A stretch of 36,873 nt of DNA from Solirubrobacterales bacterium (GTDB taxonomy: Bacteria; Actinomycetota; Thermoleophilia; Solirubrobacterales; 70-9). Each line of letters begins with the position of its first letter. Position 1 is the first letter of the stretch. The position numbers were made by a program, and so were the translations under genes. Shown in pieces: positions 19,715-27,580 of this stretch. The notes under the pieces are model-generated. The model saw only the letters and a program-made list of their open reading frames with translations. It had not been told where the DNA came from and made no database searches. The stretch spans positions 20,346 to 57,218 of the forward strand of contig VRUE01000005.1 of assembly GCA_019456285.1 (NCBI GenBank). The letters run 5' to 3'.

Positions 19715-19814
19715 GTAGCGGCGTCACCACATGGCGCGGCATGATCCGTTCCAGCTCGCGGGCCGCCATCGCGCCGCCGAATCCCTCGCCGGCGATGACG
19801 ACGCCCCAGGCCAC
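19715..19814 (-). pseudogene. Relic of a flavin-dependent NADH dehydrogenase N-terminus
   Basis: The minus-strand reading GVVIAGEGFGGAMAARELER is a recognisable FAD-binding Rossmann start (GxGxxG then AARELER) as in type II NADH dehydrogenases. After about 30 codons (IMPRHVVTPLQ) the similarity stops and the frame runs into the neighbouring gene region. No full-length ORF exists. I read it as a truncated relic; identification rests on one motif. Confidence 0.45.
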
Positions 19815-19826
19815 GCCGTCGATTAC

Positions 19827-19857
19827 GGCACTTTGTGACAGCGTGTTACAAAGTGCC
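19827..19857. repeat. 31-bp palindrome GGCACTTTGT...ACAAAGTGCC
   Basis: Perfect 10-bp arms extend to 14 bp with one G-T type mismatch (GGCACTTTGTGACA / TGTTACAAAGTGCC, centre GCG). A second hairpin, GGGGC-TGT-GCCCC (19858-19870), abuts it and touches the stop codon of the next gene. The position downstream of the 82-aa gene suggests a tandem-hairpin terminator without a U-tract. Confidence 0.6.
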
Positions 19858-19870
19858 GGGGCTGTGCCCC

Positions 19871-20119
19871 TTATTCACCCTCGTCAAGACCTCGGCCAGC
19901 TATCTGGCCTTCCAGCATGGCCTTGGCGACGTGCAAGAGACCCAAGCGGCTATGCGGGCGCCCATCGCTGGCTCGGACCGAGATGTTCGAGCCGTGCGGG
20001 CCTAAGACCTCAACGATGGTGACGACATCTCCGACCTGGCAGTCGTCGCCAAACCGGCCCTCAAGCGCCTCCATCTGCGCTGCCACAACCTGTCCGATCT
20101 TGGACTGATCCAATGCCAT
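19871..20119 (-). CDS. Small orphan protein of unknown function
   Basis: 82 aa, not recognised. The sequence starts MALDQSKIGQVVAAQMEALE and is followed by a Val-rich stretch (QVGDVVTIVEVLG) that looks like beta strands, then a helical C-terminus. No membrane segment, signal or cysteine cluster. The ATG at 20119 is chosen because AAGGAG precedes it at good spacing; the track's 20122 start is a TTG one codon earlier. A TATGAT -10-like hexamer lies at 20159-20164 just after the gatB stop, suggesting its own promoter. GC content and codon use look lower than the flanking housekeeping genes, so recent acquisition is possible. Confidence 0.6.
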   Translation of the reverse strand: MALDQSKIGQVVAAQMEALEGRFGDDCQVGDVVTIVEVLGPHGSNISVRASDGRPHSRLGLLHVAKAMLEGQIAGRGLDEGE

Positions 20120-20158
20120 CAAAGCTCCTTTCGAATTGAAATGATCAGGAAGTCCGTC

Positions 20159-20164
20159 ATCATA
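20159..20164 (-). promoter_or_regulatory. Candidate -10 element for the 82-aa orphan gene
   Basis: TATGAT (5/6 to consensus) on the minus strand, 40 bp upstream of the ATG at 20119 and just downstream of the gatB stop. No convincing -35 at 16-18 bp. Confidence 0.25.
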
Positions 20165-20170
20165 TTACGG

Positions 20171-21610
20171 TCAGACGCCCAGCCTGTCCCTGATCAGGCG
20201 GTTGACCTCGGCGCCGTCGGCGCGGCCCTTGGTCTCCCTCATCACCGCGCCGACGATCGCGCCGATCGCCCTGCCGTTGCCGGCGCGGATCTGTGCGGCG
20301 GCCTCCGGGTTGGCGTCGACGGCCGTCGCGACGATCGCCTCCAGCTCGCCGCTGTCGGAGATCTGGGCAAGGCCCTCGCGCTCGACGATCGCGCCCGGCT
20401 CACCTCCCTCCGCGACCAGCGCGGCCAGCACCGTCTTGCCGCTGCCGTGCGAGATCCTCTTCTCCTGGACCATGACCACCAGCGCGGCCAGCGCCTCGGG
20501 CTCGACCTTCGAGCCCGTCGCTCCGGCCTCGCCGCCCTCCTGCCGCAGCGCCGCCGCCAGCTCTCCCGTCACCCAGTTGGCGACGACCCGCGGCTCGACC
20601 CCTGCGGCGGCGCCGGCGGCCCGCTCGAAGTAGACGGCGGCCTCCGGGTCGGCGGCGAGCTGCGCCGCCGCCTCCGGCGGCAGGCCCATCTCCTCGCGGT
20701 AGCGCTCGATCCGCGCCGCCGGCAGCTCCGGCAGCGACCCGCGGGCCTCGTGCAGCATCTGCTCGGTCGGCGCCAGCGGCACCAGGTCGGGCTCGGGGAA
20801 GTAGCGGTAGTCGTGCGCCTCCTCCTTCGAGCGCAGCGAGGTCAGCGTGACACCGCGGGGATCGAAGTGGAGCGTCTCCTGGACGACCGCCGCCCCCGCC
20901 CCGATCAGCTCCTGCTGGCGCGCCAGCTCCGCCTCGATCCCGCGCTCCAGGAAGCGGAAGCTGTTCATGTTCTTCAGCTCTGTCTTGACGCCCAGCTCCT
21001 CGCTGCCGGCCGGCCGCACCGAGACGTTGGCGTCACAGCGAAGGCTCCCCTCCTCCATGTTGACGTCGGAGACGCCGAGCTGGCGGACGGTGGTGCGCAG
21101 CAGCCGCGCCCACTCGCTCGCCTCGGCGGCGCTGCGCAGGTCGGGCTCGGTGACGATCTCGACCAGCGGCGTGCCGCCGCGGTTGAAGTCGACCAGCGAG
21201 GCGCCGGAGCCGTGGATCCGGCCCGACTCGCCGACGTGAATCATCTTCGCGGCGTCCTCCTCGAGGTGGACGCGGTGGATACGGATGTCGTCGAGCCGCC
21301 CGCCCGTCGCGAGCGGGATGTCGTACTGGCTGATCTGGTACGCCTTCGGGTTGTCCGGGTAGAAGTAGTTCTTGCGGTGGAAGATCGAGCGCGGCGCCAC
21401 CTCGCACTCCAGCGCCACGGCGATCTGCAGCGCGTAGCGGATCGCCTCCTCGTTGGGCGCCGGCAGCACGCCCGGGTGGGCGAGACAGACCGGGCAGGTG
21501 TGGACGTTCGGCTGGTCGCCGAAGGAGAGCTCGCAGCCGCAGAACATCTTCGTGCGAGTGGAGAGCTGGACGTGGATCTCCAGCCCGATCACCGCCTCCA
21601 GCTCAGCCAC
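20171..21610 (-). CDS. gatB: Asp/Glu-tRNA(Asn/Gln) amidotransferase subunit B
   Basis: 479 aa. GatB activates mischarged Glu-tRNA(Gln) or Asp-tRNA(Asn) by phosphorylation, and the GatA-derived ammonia then amidates it. Family signatures: [40 protein letters not shown] (with the zinc-site Cys residues), [37 protein letters not shown] and [13 protein letters not shown]. The C-terminal half is the helical tRNA-binding tail (YqeY-like) ending [11 protein letters not shown]. The start is GTG at 21610, which overlaps the gatA stop by 8 bp. Last gene of the gatC-gatA-gatB operon. Confidence 0.96.
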   Translation of the reverse strand: MAELEAVIGLEIHVQLSTRTKMFCGCELSFGDQPNVHTCPVCLAHPGVLPAPNEEAIRYALQIAVALECEVAPRSIFHRKNYFYPDNPKAYQISQYDIPLATGGRLDDIRIHRVHLEEDAAKMIHVGESGRIHGSGASLVDFNRGGTPLVEIVTEPDLRSAAEASEWARLLRTTVRQLGVSDVNMEEGSLRCDANVSVRPAGSEELGVKTELKNMNSFRFLERGIEAELARQQELIGAGAAVVQETLHFDPRGVTLTSLRSKEEAHDYRYFPEPDLVPLAPTEQMLHEARGSLPELPAARIERYREEMGLPPEAAAQLAADPEAAVYFERAAGAAAGVEPRVVANWVTGELAAALRQEGGEAGATGSKVEPEALAALVVMVQEKRISHGSGKTVLAALVAEGGEPGAIVEREGLAQISDSGELEAIVATAVDANPEAAAQIRAGNGRAIGAIVGAVMRETKGRADGAEVNRLIRDRLGV

Positions 21611-23042
21611 CGGCGCCCTCCCCCGGCTTGGCGTCGAACCCGATCTCCCGCTCCAGGGCGAACGCCGCCTCGAGCAGCCGCTGCTCGGCGAAGGCCGGGG
21701 CGACGATCTGGAAGCCGACCGGCAACCGCGGCCCGCCCCCGTCAGGCTCGGCGAGGCCGGCCGGGATCGAGATCGCCGGCAGGCCGGCGAGGCTCATCGG
21801 CACCGTGAAGAAGTCACTCATGTACATCGCCAGCGGGTCGTCGGTCTTCTCGCCGAGCCCGAAGGCGACCGAGGGCGAGGTCGGCGTGACGACGAAGTCG
21901 AACTCGGCGAAGGCGGCGGCGAAGTCGGAGGCGATCTTGGTGCGGACCCGCTGGGCACGGCCGTAGTAGGCGTCGTAGTAGCCGGAGGAGAGCACGTAGG
22001 TGCCGAGCATGATGCGGCGCTTCACCTCGGCCCCGAAGCCCTCGGCCCTCGTCTTCTCGTACATCTCGGTCAGGTCGCCGGCCCCCTCGGCCCGCATCCC
22101 GTAGCGGACGCCGTCGTAGCGGGCCAGGTTGGAGGAGGCCTCGGCCGGCGCGATCACGTAGTAGGCGGAGATCCCGTGCTCGGCGTGCGGCAGCGGCGCC
22201 TCGGTGATCGCCCCGCCGAGCCGCTCGATCGTCTCCAGCGTCGCCTCGAAGACCGCCCGCACCCCGGAGTCGATCGCGTCACGGGCCAGCTCCCCGGGCA
22301 CCGCGAAGCGCAGCCCCTTCAGGTCCTCGCGGCTGGGCGCCTCCACCCCGCCCTCGATCCCGACCGAGGTCGAGTCGCAGGGGTCGCGCCCCTGCAGCGC
22401 CGCCAGCAGCAGCGCCGCGTCGGTGACGTCGCGGGTCAGCGCCCCGCACTGGTCGAGCGAGGAGGCGAAGGCGATCATCCCGTAGCGCGAGATCGCGCCG
22501 TAGGTGGGCTTCAGCCCGACGATCCCGCAGAGGGACGCCGGCTGGCGGATCGAGCCACCGGTGTCGGTGCCGATCGCGCAGGGCGCCAGCCCGCCCCCGA
22601 CCGCCGCCGCCGAGCCCCCCGAGGAGCCGCCCGGGACCCGCCCCCGGTCCCACGGGTTGAGAACGGGCCCAAAAGCCGAGTTCTCGCTCGAGGACCCCAT
22701 CGCGAACTCGTCCATGTTGGTCTTGCCCAGCACCCGGGCGCCCGCCTCGCCGAGCCGCCGCACCGCGGTCGAGGTGTAGGGGGGCGCGTATCCCGCCAGG
22801 ATCCGCGACCCTGCCGTGGTCGGCACTCCCTCCGTGCAGAAGATGTCCTTGACGGCGACGGGAATCCCGGCAAGCGGCCCCCCCGTCCCCTCGACCCCGT
22901 CCTCGGCCCGCCACAGGTAGGCGTTCAGCTCGTCTCCGGCGGCGGCCGCGCGCCAGGCGTCGAAGTACTCGCCGGCGGCGATCTCCCCCGCCGCGATCCG
23001 GCCGGCCGCCTCGGCGACCGTCAGCTCCAGAAGCCCGCTCAT
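21603..23042 (-). CDS. gatA: Asp/Glu-tRNA(Asn/Gln) amidotransferase subunit A
   Basis: 479 aa amidase-signature glutaminase that releases ammonia for GatB. The Ser-cisSer-Lys triad is visible: Lys in [12 protein letters not shown], cis-Ser in [14 protein letters not shown], nucleophile Ser in [16 protein letters not shown], followed by [40 protein letters not shown] and the C-terminal [13 protein letters not shown] block are characteristic of GatA rather than other amidases. ATG at 23042 overlaps the gatC stop as ATGA, and the stop overlaps gatB, so the subunits are likely made in balanced amounts by coupling. Confidence 0.96.
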   Translation of the reverse strand: MSGLLELTVAEAAGRIAAGEIAAGEYFDAWRAAAAGDELNAYLWRAEDGVEGTGGPLAGIPVAVKDIFCTEGVPTTAGSRILAGYAPPYTSTAVRRLGEAGARVLGKTNMDEFAMGSSSENSAFGPVLNPWDRGRVPGGSSGGSAAAVGGGLAPCAIGTDTGGSIRQPASLCGIVGLKPTYGAISRYGMIAFASSLDQCGALTRDVTDAALLLAALQGRDPCDSTSVGIEGGVEAPSREDLKGLRFAVPGELARDAIDSGVRAVFEATLETIERLGGAITEAPLPHAEHGISAYYVIAPAEASSNLARYDGVRYGMRAEGAGDLTEMYEKTRAEGFGAEVKRRIMLGTYVLSSGYYDAYYGRAQRVRTKIASDFAAAFAEFDFVVTPTSPSVAFGLGEKTDDPLAMYMSDFFTVPMSLAGLPAISIPAGLAEPDGGGPRLPVGFQIVAPAFAEQRLLEAAFALEREIGFDAKPGEGAGG

Positions 23043-23332
23043 TGGGAGTCCGCCTGCGGTGAGGGGGCCCGGAAGGCGCCGTCGGCCGGATCGGGCGCCG
23101 GCTCCAGCACCACGTCCCTGGGCCAGCTCGGCCGCGGCCGATCGGGCCGCAGGACGTTCTCCAGCTCGACCACATGCGATGTCGGCTCGACTCCGTCCAA
23201 GTCCAGCTCGCCGATCCGATCCACATGCTCGAGGATCCCCGACAGCTCCCCCGCCATCTTCTCCACCTCGGCCTCATCCAGCCGCAGGCGCGCCAACCTC
23301 GCAACGTGCAGAACCTGCTCCCGATCGATCAC
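23039..23332 (-). CDS. gatC: Asp/Glu-tRNA(Asn/Gln) amidotransferase subunit C
   Basis: 97 aa, the small GatC subunit that wraps around the GatA-GatB interface. Family pattern: [20 protein letters not shown], then the helical [17 protein letters not shown] and [19 protein letters not shown]. The ORF track starts at 23815, far too long. I chose GTG at 23332 ([11 protein letters not shown]), which matches the family's usual N-terminus, although no strong Shine-Dalgarno precedes it. The upstream 316-bp region carries palindromic element G, so the promoter of the gatCAB operon must lie in or near it. Confidence 0.93.
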   Translation of the reverse strand: MIDREQVLHVARLARLRLDEAEVEKMAGELSGILEHVDRIGELDLDGVEPTSHVVELENVLRPDRPRPSWPRDVVLEPAPDPADGAFRAPSPQADSQ

Positions 23333-23502
23333 GGTCGGGATTCTAGAGGCCTGATTTGGGTTATCCACGCACACGGATGACGCCGCATGCCGTCGCTGGA
23401 TCGCCACCAGCGGGTCCTGTCGCCGGGGTGGGGCGCCCTCCTTGCCCTGCGCGCTGCTCCGCCGGACGGGACAAGGCACCGGATTCCGCAATCGCTCGGC
23501 TC
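23333..23502. other. Unassigned upstream region of gatC
   Basis: No gene recognised. A long bulged stem (CCTTG-TCCC with GGGCAAGG on the minus strand) and one near-DnaA-box TTATCCACG are present. I see no tRNA or known RNA. Together with element G and the following 33 bp, it makes up the 316-bp gap between the divergent gatC and 147-aa membrane genes. Confidence 0.3.
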
Positions 23503-23615
23503 CGCGGGATCCAGGTAGGGGGTGGAGCGTCTTGTACTTTTTCGCCGCCAGAATCACGGCAGTCCGACGACGCCCACCGAAAAAGTTAAGCGGAACCCCC
23601 TGCCCGTAGCCCGCG
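23503..23615. repeat. Family 2 palindromic element, copy G (gatC upstream gap)
   Basis: 113 bp. Inner arms ACTTTTTCG/CGAAAAAGT are perfect (23536-23544, 23578-23586). Outer arms CGCGGGATCCAGGTAGGGGG and the complement of ACCCCCTGCCCGTAGCCCGC match at 17 of 21 positions. The centre shares ACGGC-GTCCGA with copy F. Confidence 0.7.
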
Positions 23616-23648
23616 CTGGCTGCCCGGCCAGTTATTGTCCGGCCGACC

Positions 23649-24092
23649 ATGCGGGGCGAGAAGGCAGAACGATTCGTCGCCCTGAGCCTGCGGCTCCTGG
23701 CCGTCAGCTTCGCGGTCGTCGGCATCCTCTTCATCGCCGTCCCCGGCGGCGTCCTCGAGACGATCTCCGACCTCGGCGACTCCCTCGGCAGCTTCACCCG
23801 GGCCCCCGCGACCACCGAGCAGCTCTGGCTGGCCCTCGCCTTCGCCTACATGGTGGTGATCACGGGCATCTGCCTCGTCGCCCAGGCCGACGTCGTCCGC
23901 TACCGCCCGCTGCTGCTGGTGCTGGCGGTCGGCAAGGCCGCGTCTTCGCTCGGCTCGCTCGGCTTCTACCTCTTCGACCAGGACGTCTTCGTCTACCTGC
24001 TGAACTTCCTGGTCGACGGCTTCCTGGCCCTGGCGGTTCTCTGGCTCTGGTCGCTGGCCGGCCGGGTCGGGCGCCCCGCCGCCCCCGGCTGA
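23649..24092 (+). CDS. Four-helix membrane protein of unknown function
   Basis: 147 aa. Four hydrophobic stretches: SLRLLAVSFAVVGILFIAV (residues ~13-31), LALAFAYMVVITGICLVAQ (~60-78), LLLVLAVGKAASSLGSLGFY (~87-106) and YLLNFLVDGFLALAVLWLW (~115-133). No recognised domain. It lies directly upstream of the GMC oxidoreductase, in the same reading frame, separated only by its TGA and about 60 bp. The pair is probably co-transcribed, and a role with the oxidoreductase is possible but unproven. Confidence 0.65.
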   Translation: MRGEKAERFVALSLRLLAVSFAVVGILFIAVPGGVLETISDLGDSLGSFTRAPATTEQLWLALAFAYMVVITGICLVAQADVVRYRPLLLVLAVGKAASSLGSLGFYLFDQDVFVYLLNFLVDGFLALAVLWLWSLAGRVGRPAAPG

Positions 24093-24152
24093 CAGCGCGC
24101 GCCGGGGCTCGCGGCCGCCGAGCAGCGCACCCTGAGCGCGATCTGCGAAGCG

Positions 24153-25994
24153 ATGGCGCCCGGCTTCGACGGGCTGCCGGCGGCGGAGCGCGACGTCGAC
24201 GTCTCCGGCCCGATCGCCAAACTCCTCACCTCGGCCCCACCGCGGGTCCTGACCCGGATCAGGCTCGCCCTGCGCGTCTTCGAGTGGCTGCCGTTCCCGT
24301 GGCGGTTCAGCCGCCTCGACCTCGCCGCCCGCGAGGGCTTCCTGCGCCGCATGGAGGGATCCGGCTCCGGCCTGCACCGCAAGCTGCTGCTGATGGCCAA
24401 GCTCTTCTCGACGTTGGGCTACGCGATCACGCCGCAGGTCGAGGCGCGGATCGGCATCGAGACGAGCTGTCGCCTCGCCGACGGCTCGCTGCCGCCGCCG
24501 GCCGGCTCGCTGGGCGACACGACACCGTCCGGCGACGGCGAGGAGTGCGACGTGGTCATCGTCGGCTCCGGCGCCGGCGGGGCGGTCGCCGCGGCGACCC
24601 TGGCCGAGGCCGGCCTCGACGTGCTCGTGCTGGAGGCGGGCGACCACTACGACCGCGACTCCTACCCGAGCGACCCGCTCGAGGCGCTCGCCGCCCTCTA
24701 CCGCGACGGCGGCTTGACGATCGCCGAGGGCCGCCCGCCGATCGCCGTCCCGGTGGCGAGGACGGTCGGCGGGACTACGGTGGTCAACTCCGGCACCTGC
24801 TTCCGCGCCCCCGACCCGATCCTCGACGAGTGGCGCGATCGCTACGGGGTCGAGTGGGCGCGCGACCTCGACCCCGACTTCGCCGAGGCCGAGGAGTTCC
24901 TGCGGGTGACCCCGCTCGACCCGGAGCGGATGGGGCGCAATGGCCAGCTCGCGATGGAGGGCGCGGCCGCGATCGGGGCGTCGGGCGGCCCGATCTCCCG
25001 CAACGCCGGCAGCTGCGTGCAGTGCAGCTCCTGCCCGTTCGGCTGTGCGATCGACGCCAAGCGCGGCATGCACGTCAGCTACCTGCCCCGCGCCGTGGCG
25101 GCCGGGGCGCGAGTACGCGCCGGCGTCGAGGCGCACCGCGTCCTGGTCGAGGGTGGCCGCGCCGCCGGGGTGCGGTGCGTGGCCGGGAGCAACGAGCGCC
25201 GGCGCCCCTACACGGCTCGCGCCCGCCTCGCCACGATCGTCGCCGGTGGAGCGCTGGGGACGCCGGAGCTGCTGCTGCGCTCCGGCCTCGGCGGAGGCCA
25301 GGTGGGCCGCAACCTCCACATCCACCCCGCCTGCTGGATCGGCGCCCGCTACGAGGAGGAGGTCCGCGGCTGGGAGGGCGTGATGCAGAGCTACTACGTC
25401 GACGAGTGGGGGCCGCAGCGCATCCTGCTGGAGGCGACCTCCACGCCGTTCGCCTTCGGCGGCGCCTGGCTGCGCGGCGCCGGGCGGGAGCACCAGAGGG
25501 CGATGCTCGACTTCGGCCGAATCGGCTCGATCGGCGTCCACCTCTCCGACGAGTCCGCCGGGCGGGTCGGCCTCGCCGGCGACGGCTCGCTTCGCGCCAC
25601 CTACAGGCTGACCGGCGAGGACGCGCGCCGCCTCTCCTTCGGCATCGCCCGCGCGGCGGAACTCCATTTCGCGGCCGGCGCGACGGAGGTCTATCCCAAT
25701 ATCGGCCGGGTGCCGGTGCTGCGGCCGGATCAGCTCGCCGAGTTCGAGGCGACCGCCTTCAAGCCCTCGGAGCTTCGCCTCGAGGCGTTCCACCCGATGG
25801 GGACGGCGCGGATCGCCGCCGACCCGCGCCAGGGCGTCTGCGCCGCCGACGGCTCGGTCAACGGCGTCGCCGGCCTCTACGTGGCGGACGCCTCCCTCTT
25901 CCCCACCTCGGTCGGCGTCAACCCGATGATGACCGTGATCGCCTTTGCAAAGCGGGTGGCCGCCGGGGTAGCCGACAGCCCCAGACCTGCGTAG
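24153..25994 (+). CDS. GMC-family FAD-dependent oxidoreductase
   Basis: 613 aa from the ATG. An N-terminal helical region (residues 1-120) precedes the FAD Rossmann motif DVVIVGSGAGGAVAAATLAE (~130-149). A Cys-rich segment, GSCVQCSSCPFGCAIDAKRG, follows near residue 290, as in long-chain-alcohol and related GMC oxidases. GMC_oxred_C follows: EAFHPMGTARIA (with the catalytic-region His), then LYVADASLFPTSVGVNPMMT. It probably oxidises an alcohol; the substrate is unknown. The conserved helical region seems to begin before the ATG (EQRTLSAICEAMAPGF), reading back to the upstream gene's TGA with no ATG/GTG/TTG. A CTG at 24132 is possible, so the start is unsure. The stop lies in palindromic element E. 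Confidence 0.87.
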   Translation: MAPGFDGLPAAERDVDVSGPIAKLLTSAPPRVLTRIRLALRVFEWLPFPWRFSRLDLAAREGFLRRMEGSGSGLHRKLLLMAKLFSTLGYAITPQVEARIGIETSCRLADGSLPPPAGSLGDTTPSGDGEECDVVIVGSGAGGAVAAATLAEAGLDVLVLEAGDHYDRDSYPSDPLEALAALYRDGGLTIAEGRPPIAVPVARTVGGTTVVNSGTCFRAPDPILDEWRDRYGVEWARDLDPDFAEAEEFLRVTPLDPERMGRNGQLAMEGAAAIGASGGPISRNAGSCVQCSSCPFGCAIDAKRGMHVSYLPRAVAAGARVRAGVEAHRVLVEGGRAAGVRCVAGSNERRRPYTARARLATIVAGGALGTPELLLRSGLGGGQVGRNLHIHPACWIGARYEEEVRGWEGVMQSYYVDEWGPQRILLEATSTPFAFGGAWLRGAGREHQRAMLDFGRIGSIGVHLSDESAGRVGLAGDGSLRATYRLTGEDARRLSFGIARAAELHFAAGATEVYPNIGRVPVLRPDQLAEFEATAFKPSELRLEAFHPMGTARIAADPRQGVCAADGSVNGVAGLYVADASLFPTSVGVNPMMTVIAFAKRVAAGVADSPRPA

Positions 25995-26087
25995 AGGGCG
26001 TTGTCCTCAGTCGGCCGGCTTCGGGTCACGCACAGACAGTGCGCTCCCCTTGCCGGCCTTCCTGCGTCCTAGCCCTACTTGGCCTGG
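25981..26087. repeat. Family 1 palindromic element, copy E (3' of the GMC gene)
   Basis: 107 bp between two convergent genes. Arms CCAGACC...GTAG and complement of the CTAC...GGCCTGG end pair. Central stem CGCAC-AGACA-GTGCG. Core blocks GTCCTCAGTCGGCCG and CCTGCGTCCT are shared with copy B, and GGGTCACGCAC with copy C. The left arm contains the GMC stop codon. Confidence 0.72.
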
Positions 26088-26106
26088 AACCGTCGGTATG
26101 CCTCGA

Positions 26107-26688
26107 TCAGCTCGACGGGGGCGGAGGTGGTGGAGGCGGTGGCGAGGACGACGGTGGCGAGGGCGGGGGCGGCGGTCCGCCGCTCGGCCCGTCGCTCGGT
26201 CCGCCGCCGGAGAGGCGGTCCGCGGCGTCGCCGAACGAGGCGCCTTCCTCGCGCATCGCGCTGTACCCGCCGTAGGCGATCCCCGCGGCGGCGATCAGGC
26301 CGAGGAAGATGCCGAAGCTCAGCGTCGCGTCGACCGAGATCCCGCCGAAGCTGCCAAAGCCGGGCGGGGAGACGATCCGGAAGAGGATCAGCAGCACCGA
26401 GATGCCGCCGAGCACGGCGACCACCGAATTCATCGAGACCGGCGGCTCGAACGCCGAGTCGATGAGGCGGAGCACCGCCACGCCGATCGCGGCGACGATC
26501 GTGACGACGAGGACGACCGGGATGAAGTCGAGCGTGTTCCAGGCGCTGCCGCCCCCGGACGCGCTGCCCGAGAAGCCGCCGACACCCGAAACCTCGACTC
26601 CAAACCAGTTGAAGAACATGAATATGAAGAGCAGGACCGCGGAAACCGCGGCGATCTTCTCCCCTGTACCTAGCTTGTCAGCATCCAT
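26107..26688 (-). CDS. Four-helix membrane protein with proline-rich tail
   Basis: 193 aa. Hydrophobic helices at about residues 12-30, 54-75, 84-104 and 120-142, joined by Gly/Ser-rich loops (VSGVGGFSGSASGGGSAW), then a cytosolic charged segment (SAMREEGASFGDAADRLSGG) and ~35 residues of Pro/Ser. This is typical of actinobacterial DUF-type membrane proteins with no known role. GGAAGGG precedes the ATG at 26688. In another frame the last 13 codons read VELIEAYRRFQAK-stop, a more protein-like ending, so a slip in the CCN repeat tract may have changed the C-terminus. It is downstream of folD on the same strand, with a hairpin between. Confidence 0.65.
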   Translation of the reverse strand: MDADKLGTGEKIAAVSAVLLFIFMFFNWFGVEVSGVGGFSGSASGGGSAWNTLDFIPVVLVVTIVAAIGVAVLRLIDSAFEPPVSMNSVVAVLGGISVLLILFRIVSPPGFGSFGGISVDATLSFGIFLGLIAAAGIAYGGYSAMREEGASFGDAADRLSGGGPSDGPSGGPPPPPSPPSSSPPPPPPPPPSS

Positions 26689-26712
26689 CTGCGTATCCCT
26701 TCCGTCGGACTA

Positions 26713-26730
26713 GGGGTCGAGCCGACCCTA
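26713..26730. terminator. Candidate hairpin after folD
   Basis: GGGTCG-AGC-CGACCC at 26714-26728, extended by flanking TAG/CTA, overlapping the folD stop. Small GC-rich stem without a U-run. Confidence 0.4.
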
Positions 26731-27576
26731 CACCCGCGACCGGGCGGCTTTGAGGGTGTTGACGAGCAACATCGCGATCGTCATCGGCCCGACGCCCCCC
26801 GGCACCGGGGTGATCGCCGCGGCGACCTCGACGGCAGCGTCGAAGTCGACGTCGCCGCAGAGGCCGTCATCGGTGCGGTTCATGCCGACGTCGATCACCA
26901 CCGCCCCCGGCTTCACCGCGTCGGCGCCGAGCAGCCGCGGCACGCCGACCGCGGCGACGAGCACGTCGGCGCGTCGGCAGACCGCCGCCAGGTCGCGGCT
27001 GCGCGAGTGGCAGACGGTCACCGTCGCATCGGCCGCCAGCAGCAGCCGCGCGACCGGCACGCCGACCAACTTCGAGCGCCCCACGACCACCGCCTCGGCG
27101 CCCTCCAGCTCGACGCCCTCGTGACGGAGCAGCTCCATCGCGCCCGCGGGCGTGCAGGGGACCAGGCCGGGCGTGCCGTGGGCGAGCAGGCCGGCGTTGG
27201 CCGGGGTCAGCCCGTCGACGTCCTTGCCGGGGTCGATCGCGGCGAGGACCCGGTCGGGGTCGATCCGCTCGGGGAGCGGGAGCTGCACGAGGATGCCGTC
27301 GACGTCGTCGTGCAGGCCCAGCTCGGCGACCAGCTCGAGCAGCTCGTTCTCGGTCGTCTCCGCGGGGAGGCCGTGGTGGACGGAGCGCATCCCCACCTCC
27401 GCGCACGCCCTGTGCTTGTTGCGGACGTAGATCTCCGAGGCGGGATCGTCGCCGACGATCACCGTGGCGAGCGCCGGGGCGCGGCCCGCCTCGGCCTCGT
27501 GGGAGGCGACCTCGCGCGCCACCCGCTCGCGCACCGTGGCGGCCACCGCCTTGCCGTCGATGATTCGCGCCGCCAA
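26728..27576 (-). CDS. folD: Methylenetetrahydrofolate dehydrogenase / methenyl-THF cyclohydrolase
   Basis: 282 aa bifunctional enzyme interconverting methylene-, methenyl- and 10-formyl-THF with NADP. Motifs: [17 protein letters not shown] with the catalytic Tyr and Lys (YxxxK), [58 protein letters not shown] (cofactor loop) and [19 protein letters not shown] near the end. Length matches the family. The start is TTG at 27576, four bases after the pcrA stop; no ATG precedes the conserved [11 protein letters not shown] block. The close spacing argues for co-transcription with pcrA. Confidence 0.95.
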   Translation of the reverse strand: MAARIIDGKAVAATVRERVAREVASHEAEAGRAPALATVIVGDDPASEIYVRNKHRACAEVGMRSVHHGLPAETTENELLELVAELGLHDDVDGILVQLPLPERIDPDRVLAAIDPGKDVDGLTPANAGLLAHGTPGLVPCTPAGAMELLRHEGVELEGAEAVVVGRSKLVGVPVARLLLAADATVTVCHSRSRDLAAVCRRADVLVAAVGVPRLLGADAVKPGAVVIDVGMNRTDDGLCGDVDFDAAVEVAAAITPVPGGVGPMTIAMLLVNTLKAARSRV

Positions 27577-27580
27577 GCGG

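Noticed and set aside
23358-23370. DnaA-box-like TTATCCACG
   Set aside because: A single imperfect site without a cluster, AT-rich region or dnaA/dnaN genes; expected by chance.
23380-23500. Possible SRP-type small RNA upstream of gatC (minus strand GTCCGGCGGAGCAG)
   Set aside because: The conserved GGAA-type loop with its AGCAG counterpart and surrounding helix does not line up; only a short resemblance.
24080-24100. TGA between the membrane gene and the GMC gene as a selenocysteine codon
   Set aside because: No SECIS-like hairpin seen after it, no homologous Cys position expected, and the fused product would join unrelated domains.
23522-26275. 917-aa plus-strand ORF
   Set aside because: Shadow of the 147-aa membrane gene and the GMC oxidoreductase, which carry recognisable FAD motifs in their own frame.
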